10,946 nt of DNA from assembly GCA_002887195.1 (NCBI GenBank), contig PJAB01002019.1, forward strand, positions 1-10,946, read 5' to 3'. The position numbers and the translations under genes were made by a program. Below the pieces are notes generated by a model. It saw nothing but the letters and a program-made list of their open reading frames with translations, was not told where the DNA came from and searched no databases. The stretch comes from Chrysochromulina parva (Eukaryota > Haptophyta > Prymnesiales > Chrysochromulinaceae). Numbering within the stretch: position 1 is the first letter of the stretch; each line of letters starts with the position of its first letter. Shown here piece after piece: positions 7,230 through 10,946 of the stretch.

Positions 7230-7347
7230 GAGCGCCGCGCCGCTGCGAGCCAAGAACACCAAGAACCCAATTTGAGAGTGTAACCCAGGTGGGCTTTGAA
7301 GGTGTTAACAACTCGGCTGTTAACTATCGGCGGCTTTCGGATACTCG

Positions 7348-7368
7348 GAACGCTGAACGCTGAACGCT
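7348..7368. repeat. Three 7-bp tandem repeats GAACGCT
   Basis: GAACGCT occurs three times in a row without mismatch, about 120 bases upstream of the minus-strand start at 7229. It may be a minisatellite seed or a clustered binding site. Confidence 0.6.
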
Positions 7369-7455
7369 GTTCATTCAAGATTCAACATACAACATCAGCT
7401 CTGAGGATGCTCCGCTCGCTCGTAACGAAATCGAAGGCCAGGATCGAACTAGGTT

Positions 7456-7483
7456 GTACATGTTTAAACATGTACCGGTACAT
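7456..7483. repeat. Two overlapping perfect palindromes
   Basis: GTACATGTTTAAACATGTAC (7456-7475) is a perfect 20-bp palindrome. It overlaps a second perfect 14-bp palindrome, ATGTACCGGTACAT (7470-7483), so the ATGTAC arm is shared. This is the strongest dyad symmetry in the divergent promoter region and could be a dimer-binding site or a cruciform; the role is unknown. Confidence 0.7.
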
Positions 7484-7558
7484 TTAGGCTCGCTATTGGG
7501 CTAGTACTCGCTAGTTGTTGTCAAGCTTGTTGTCCGTGTAGCGTGTTGATGAATTGTT

Positions 7559-7611
7559 GAATGGAGAATGGTGTTGGTGAATCTTGAATGGTGAATGGTG
7601 AATGTTGAATG
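7559..7611. repeat. TGAATG-rich degenerate repeat with inverted partner
   Basis: GAATG recurs about six times here with spacers such as GTGAATGGTGAATG. Within it TGAATCTTGAATG (7578-7590) is the exact reverse complement of CATTCAAGATTCA (7372-7384), so the two segments could pair over about 200 bases. Confidence 0.5.
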
Positions 7612-7850
7612 CAGGACCCGTAGCGGCTGACGGCGGGGCGGCTGAACGTGAACGCATACATACAAACATATCGAAGGATGTTCGATGTTGGTACTTGTTG
7701 CACGATGCCGCGACTGAAACAACATAAAGCAACTCATAACGTAAGCGTCGTTCTGCGATCTGCGTTGTGTCAGGACTCAGCATTCCTTGTGTGAGAGTGT
7801 GGTGTGGGTTTGAGACTTTGAGTCTTTGTGAGTGTGGCAGCAAACCTTGT

Positions 7851-7991
7851 ATGACCGCAGAGCGCGAGCGTGTGCCCGCTGCGACGCTTCGAATTGGTGC
7901 CGACCGCGTTGAAGCAGCGAGCGCCCGGTCGAGAGCGCGCGCGCTCGCAGGTCGCACTTGGCTGCTCCTGCGGCCAGGATGGCCACCATGA
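7851..7991 (+). promoter_or_regulatory. uORF of 46 codons overlapping the start of the 7979 gene
   Basis: An ATG at 7851 in weak context opens 46 codons that stop at TGA 7989-7991. That stop overlaps the second in-frame ATG of the main gene (7988-7990) as ATGA, and lies 8-10 bases past the first ATG (7979). The main gene's second ATG has the context GCCACCATG. If transcribed, this geometry would permit termination followed by re-initiation at 7988. The peptide is Arg/Ala-rich and has no recognised domain. Confidence 0.35.
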
Positions 7992-10768
7992 AGCAGTCGG
8001 CAAGCATGTCCAAGAACAAAAGCCGGCTGCAGGCGGCAGAGGCTGTGCTCAAGAAGTGCGAGGAGAAGCTCGAACAGGCAGAACGCGTCAAGATAGAGAA
8101 GTTCAGCGACACAGAAATGGCAGCGAATGCCAGGGTCGCGGCCGAAGGCCTGGATCTGAACGTCGTCGTTGATGAGCTGCGCTCCATGAAGCTTGCCCCG
8201 CCAGCTGTAGTCGAAATCATCGCCCGCTGCGTCTGCACGCTTGCCTCCGGTGACGACATGGGCGACCACGAGCATCGTGCTGCTGAGGCAGCAAAGGAAA
8301 ATGCGCGGAAGAAGAAGAATGCACAAGCTGTCGCCAAGGGACAGCCGCCTCCCAAGCCGCTCGTGGGGACCATGGTCTCCGAGAAGCGGAAGCTTTTATC
8401 TTGGGAGGAATCGCAGAAGGTGCTTGCACGTGCAAACTTTAAGGAACGCATCTCCGACTTTGATGGCCGCCTGCTGCTCGACAACGATGACCTCGTCAAC
8501 GAGGTGCGGTCCAGGCTCGATCTAGATTCAATCGACCCGTCGCTTCCGATGGCAGCACACCTGGAAGTGAAGAAGCTCTCCAAGAAGGAGCGCAACGATG
8601 AGGCAATAGCCGCAGTGCGCCGCCGTGAGGCGTACAATGAGGGTGTGGCGCAGGACGGCAGTGGCGGAGTACCAAAGCTGACGCTCAACGATGCGAGGTA
8701 CGTCTCCAGAATCGCGCCGCCTCTACTGGTATGGATCGCCCGTGTGATCTCGCAGTACGCCATCAACGACCCGCTGTGGAAGCGGACGTCGGCCGCGTGC
8801 ATCGATGCCACCAAGAAGCGCGACGAGGCCAGAGACGCTGTAATGCAGCTGCGGCGGAAGATGGACGAGATGGCCCAGAAGCTGCGCGAGGAGAAGGCGA
8901 GATTGAAGGCCGAGAGAGAGCGAGCGGAAGAGGAAGGTGTGCTGCTGGAGCTGCAAGCCCTGGAGCAGCAAAAGCTCCAGACGGAAGAGAAGAATCAAAC
9001 GGACAAACCCAAGGAGCTGACGACGCCTGATCAGATCATCCTAACTGGCCCGACTCCGAACATTTTCTTTCAGAACGGGCGCATCTCAGGCATCGCTCCA
9101 AGCCCAGTTCAGCTTTCTCCGCGGCTAGAGCTGCCTGCCACGATTTACTTCTTCATTCGTGTCAAGCACTGCCGCGTGTCGTTCCCCTTCCCGCCGTCGC
9201 TGCCGACGGAGCGGTACTTGCACAAGGCACAAGTCATTCCCGGTCACGAGGAAGCTGGTCCTGTGGCTCACGTGCCTTTTGATGGTGCTCACGTGATCGG
9301 TCTCTACGAGCACGAGCATCTCTCTTTCATGCAGCTTGTTCTCGAGGTTCCGTCGACGCCAACGATCAATCCGTCGATCCATCCCACGCGCCTTTCCTTC
9401 CATCCACGCCACAGCGCACAGTTGCACTCCGGCAGTGGCGGTGCAGGCACGATTGAGATGCCGCGCATCATCGTGACTGCCTACCCTCATCTCGTCTCCC
9501 GCCACGACGCTCGTATGATGGCGGTGAGCCGCGCAGCTTCCGCGCCTCCTCGCACCGAGGGCAGCCGTGCCGACGACCTGGCCTCCGTTGCGTCCGCCAG
9601 CATCGTCGGCTCTCTCTTTTCGAAATCGTCGAATGGGCCTAGCGTACCGTTTATTCCTCCGGGTATGGATGTTGTCCCTTTGCTCACTTTGCCTGAAGGC
9701 CTGCGGTCGATAGGCTCAGCCTATAAATCAGTTCCTCTTCTTCGCGGGTTGGCTACGATCAAGCCGGATGGCAGTCCAGCGAGGGTGCGCGCAAACAGCG
9801 TAAAGAATCAGGAGCAGGATTGGTCACGAGTTGCGCTTGCTCTATCGGCCCGGGCGCACTCGAAGCCGTTTGCGCTTTCGCAGCCCGGGCAACAGCGGCC
9901 CATACCCGAAATTCTGCTGCAGCATCCAGCAGTGGCGCTCGACTCAGCAAAGAGATTGACGCGATCTACGACCAAAGTAGGAACAGGTTACATCAAGATC
10001 ATCGCTACTCTCGTTGCGAAAGTGTCCGAAGGATACATGTTGTCACACGACGAGAAGCGACGACTGCGCGAGGCGGCCGACATGGAAGCGGAGGTCGAAA
10101 GGACTGAGAAGCAGGTCGACGCGGCGAATGCGGCCGAGCGGCGACAAGCTAGGGACACGGCTCTCAAAGCGGCGGTGGCTCGAGCATCTGCGGCCGATGC
10201 CGCCGCTGACCTGCAGGTTCCGCTTCGCCAGCGTCAGTTAGGAGACGAACGGGATGCTCAGTCTGTCGCGAGCTGTACCCCGTCGACCAGCAGCACCGCA
10301 GCCACAGGCGGCAAGCGACCGGCGGAAATCAAGCTACCGGTTCCAGACATATCTTCGACCATGTTCGACCCGTCGGTGGCTAACGCTGCCGCCCTCGCTG
10401 TTGGTGCAGCCGCCTCACCTGCAGCTGTCGAGCTTGCACAGGAGGCATTTGCAGCAGCTGTAGAGGCTACGTTTGCCAAGGCTGGAGCAGCGGGTACCGC
10501 AGCAGCAGCGTCGACATCATCCTCTGTCAAGCCCACGCCTCCCCACCTTAAGACTCCATCTCCAGCGTCAAGCGCTAGCGGCAAGGCATCTGCGCGCAAG
10601 AGTGCTCGCTGTGACTCGCCTCGCGGCAAATCGTCGCCACGAGCAGCGTCTCCTCGAGGCTCTACCCCAAGGCGGTCCTCGCCCGGGCCTGCCAAGAGTA
10701 AGGCGAAAGCTGGGCCAAATCTGCAGGTGAACTCCGACAAAATTCCTGCTGGTGAGGATGCGAGGTGA
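7979..10768 (+). CDS. Orphan dynein-stalk/microtubule-binding-domain-like protein with SPR-rich tail
   Basis: The 929-residue product starts at ATG 7979 (A at -3, G at +4); ATG 7988 (GCCACCATG) is an alternative. Residues about 12-55 are a charged coiled coil. Residues about 58-262 follow the pattern of the dynein heavy-chain stalk tip: VVVDELRSMKLAPPAVVEII with the conserved Pro-Pro after a Lys, then SWEESQKVLARANFKERISD, a DLVNEVRSRLDLD helix, and APPLLVWIARVISQY. Residues about 263-342 return as a long coiled coil (KMDEMAQKLREEKARLKAER). This matches the coiled coil - globular tip - coiled coil order of the dynein MT domain (Pfam PF12777), but no AAA+ modules are present, so it is not a motor. 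Residues 345-510 look globular and beta-rich with His-rich spots; 570-750 are helical; both are unrecognised. The tail about 840-920 is basic with SPRG, SPRA and TPRR sites. Microtubule binding is inferred. Confidence 0.8.
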   Translation: MATMKQSASMSKNKSRLQAAEAVLKKCEEKLEQAERVKIEKFSDTEMAANARVAAEGLDLNVVVDELRSMKLAPPAVVEIIARCVCTLASGDDMGDHEHRAAEAAKENARKKKNAQAVAKGQPPPKPLVGTMVSEKRKLLSWEESQKVLARANFKERISDFDGRLLLDNDDLVNEVRSRLDLDSIDPSLPMAAHLEVKKLSKKERNDEAIAAVRRREAYNEGVAQDGSGGVPKLTLNDARYVSRIAPPLLVWIARVISQYAINDPLWKRTSAACIDATKKRDEARDAVMQLRRKMDEMAQKLREEKARLKAERERAEEEGVLLELQALEQQKLQTEEKNQTDKPKELTTPDQIILTGPTPNIFFQNGRISGIAPSPVQLSPRLELPATIYFFIRVKHCRVSFPFPPSLPTERYLHKAQVIPGHEEAGPVAHVPFDGAHVIGLYEHEHLSFMQLVLEVPSTPTINPSIHPTRLSFHPRHSAQLHSGSGGAGTIEMPRIIVTAYPHLVSRHDARMMAVSRAASAPPRTEGSRADDLASVASASIVGSLFSKSSNGPSVPFIPPGMDVVPLLTLPEGLRSIGSAYKSVPLLRGLATIKPDGSPARVRANSVKNQEQDWSRVALALSARAHSKPFALSQPGQQRPIPEILLQHPAVALDSAKRLTRSTTKVGTGYIKIIATLVAKVSEGYMLSHDEKRRLREAADMEAEVERTEKQVDAANAAERRQARDTALKAAVARASAADAAADLQVPLRQRQLGDERDAQSVASCTPSTSSTAATGGKRPAEIKLPVPDISSTMFDPSVANAAALAVGAAASPAAVELAQEAFAAAVEATFAKAGAAGTAAAASTSSSVKPTPPHLKTPSPASSASGKASARKSARCDSPRGKSSPRAASPRGSTPRRSSPGPAKSKAKAGPNLQVNSDKIPAGEDAR

Positions 10769-10946
10769 CAGTAGAATCCACTGATGAAAATCTATAATCA
10801 CTGCACATCATGACCTACGAGCGAGAGGCTACACGAAAGTACAGGAGCGGAAATAGAAACTGCGCTCTGTATTCTGGAATCTGTGCTCCCTACGTTGCGG
10901 TGAGCACTAGGTATTACACTCGGAAACTTGGATCTGGGAATTTGTG
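10769..10946. other. 3' flank of the stalk-like gene
   Basis: The last 178 bases after the TGA at 10766-10768 are AT-richer than the coding region. I see no ORF, no repeat and no canonical polyadenylation hexamer. It is presumably 3' UTR and intergenic DNA. Confidence 0.5.

Larger units (their letters stand above)
7230..7978. promoter_or_regulatory. Divergent intergenic region, probable bidirectional promoter
   Basis: This 749-bp stretch separates the minus-strand J-domain gene from the plus-strand stalk-like gene and so should hold both promoters and 5' UTRs. It is AT-richer than the coding regions. It carries three 7-bp GAACGCT repeats (7348-7368), nested palindromes (7456-7483), a TGAATG-rich stretch (7559-7611) with an inverted match at 7372-7384, and a uORF (7851-7991). 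No TATA box was identified and no protein gene is supported in it. Confidence 0.5.

Noticed and set aside
6481..7275. Plus-strand frame of 264 codons opposite the J-domain gene
   Set aside because: Ser/Ala/Arg-rich shadow of the charged coiled coil; the minus strand has the J domain.
7430..7460. tRNA T-arm or B-box resemblance (AGTTCGATCC on the minus strand)
   Set aside because: The stem pairs only in part, and no matching acceptor 5' strand, D arm or anticodon arm lies at the right distance.
7777..8814. Minus-strand frame of 345 codons opposite the stalk-like gene
   Set aside because: Ser-rich composition without motifs; the plus strand has a good ATG context and a dynein-like domain.

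Overview
The window looks like nuclear DNA of a GC-rich, gene-dense unicellular eukaryote, most likely a flagellated microalga or similar protist. The evidence is long single-exon reading frames with weak ribosome-binding context but eukaryotic ATG contexts, pure CAG/polyglutamine tracts, an ER-type signal peptide, a J-domain protein and a dynein-stalk-like microtubule-binding protein. A haptophyte such as a pavlovophyte would fit a compact, intron-poor, high-GC genome, but the taxonomic guess is weak. Operons, Shine-Dalgarno sites, tRNAs, rRNAs, IS elements and CRISPR arrays were not seen.

Layout, left to right. (1) 1-122: the last 39 codons of an unrecognised plus-strand gene. (2) 143-565, minus strand: a small ORF of 110 codons whose G/C-ending codon pattern continues for 29 more codons past an in-frame TAA; it is a decayed or read-through gene of unknown family. 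(3) 566-1172: non-coding, with a small hairpin, a 30-bp tandem duplication and an AT-richer stretch that is probably the promoter of the next gene. (4) 1173-3581, plus: an 802-residue secreted or ER protein with a signal peptide, a thioredoxin-like domain without CxxC, long polyQ, seventeen contiguous 13-residue acidic DxDGDG repeats that should bind calcium, more Gln/Ala-rich sequence and a basic tail. (5) 3582-3999: convergent intergenic space with a strong inverted repeat just past the stop of the next gene. (6) 4000-5760, minus: a protein with a degenerate EF-hand-like pair and a disordered Ser/Pro/Arg tail with repeated RPx[ST]A motifs of the kind seen in ciliary proteins. (7) 6021-7229, minus: a protein with four perfect or near-perfect SARLASP repeats, a charged coiled coil, an acidic stretch and a C-terminal J domain. 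(8) 7230-7978: a divergent promoter region with nested palindromes, short repeats and a uORF. (9) 7979-10768, plus: a 929-residue protein whose first third resembles the coiled-coil stalk and microtubule-binding domain of dynein heavy chain, without any motor domain, followed by unknown sequence and a basic SPR-rich tail. (10) 10769-10946: 3' flank with nothing recognised.

How the genes may relate. The three adjacent genes at 4000-10768 all carry low-complexity SPR/TPR-rich tracts and cytoskeleton- or cilium-type features (EF-hand-like pair with RPxTA motifs, J domain, dynein-type stalk). A shared flagellar, basal-body or microtubule role, and possibly a shared proline-directed kinase, is an inference. 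The secreted calcium-binding-type protein at 1173-3581 is separate from them and is one of the two most unusual items, the other being the orphan dynein stalk.
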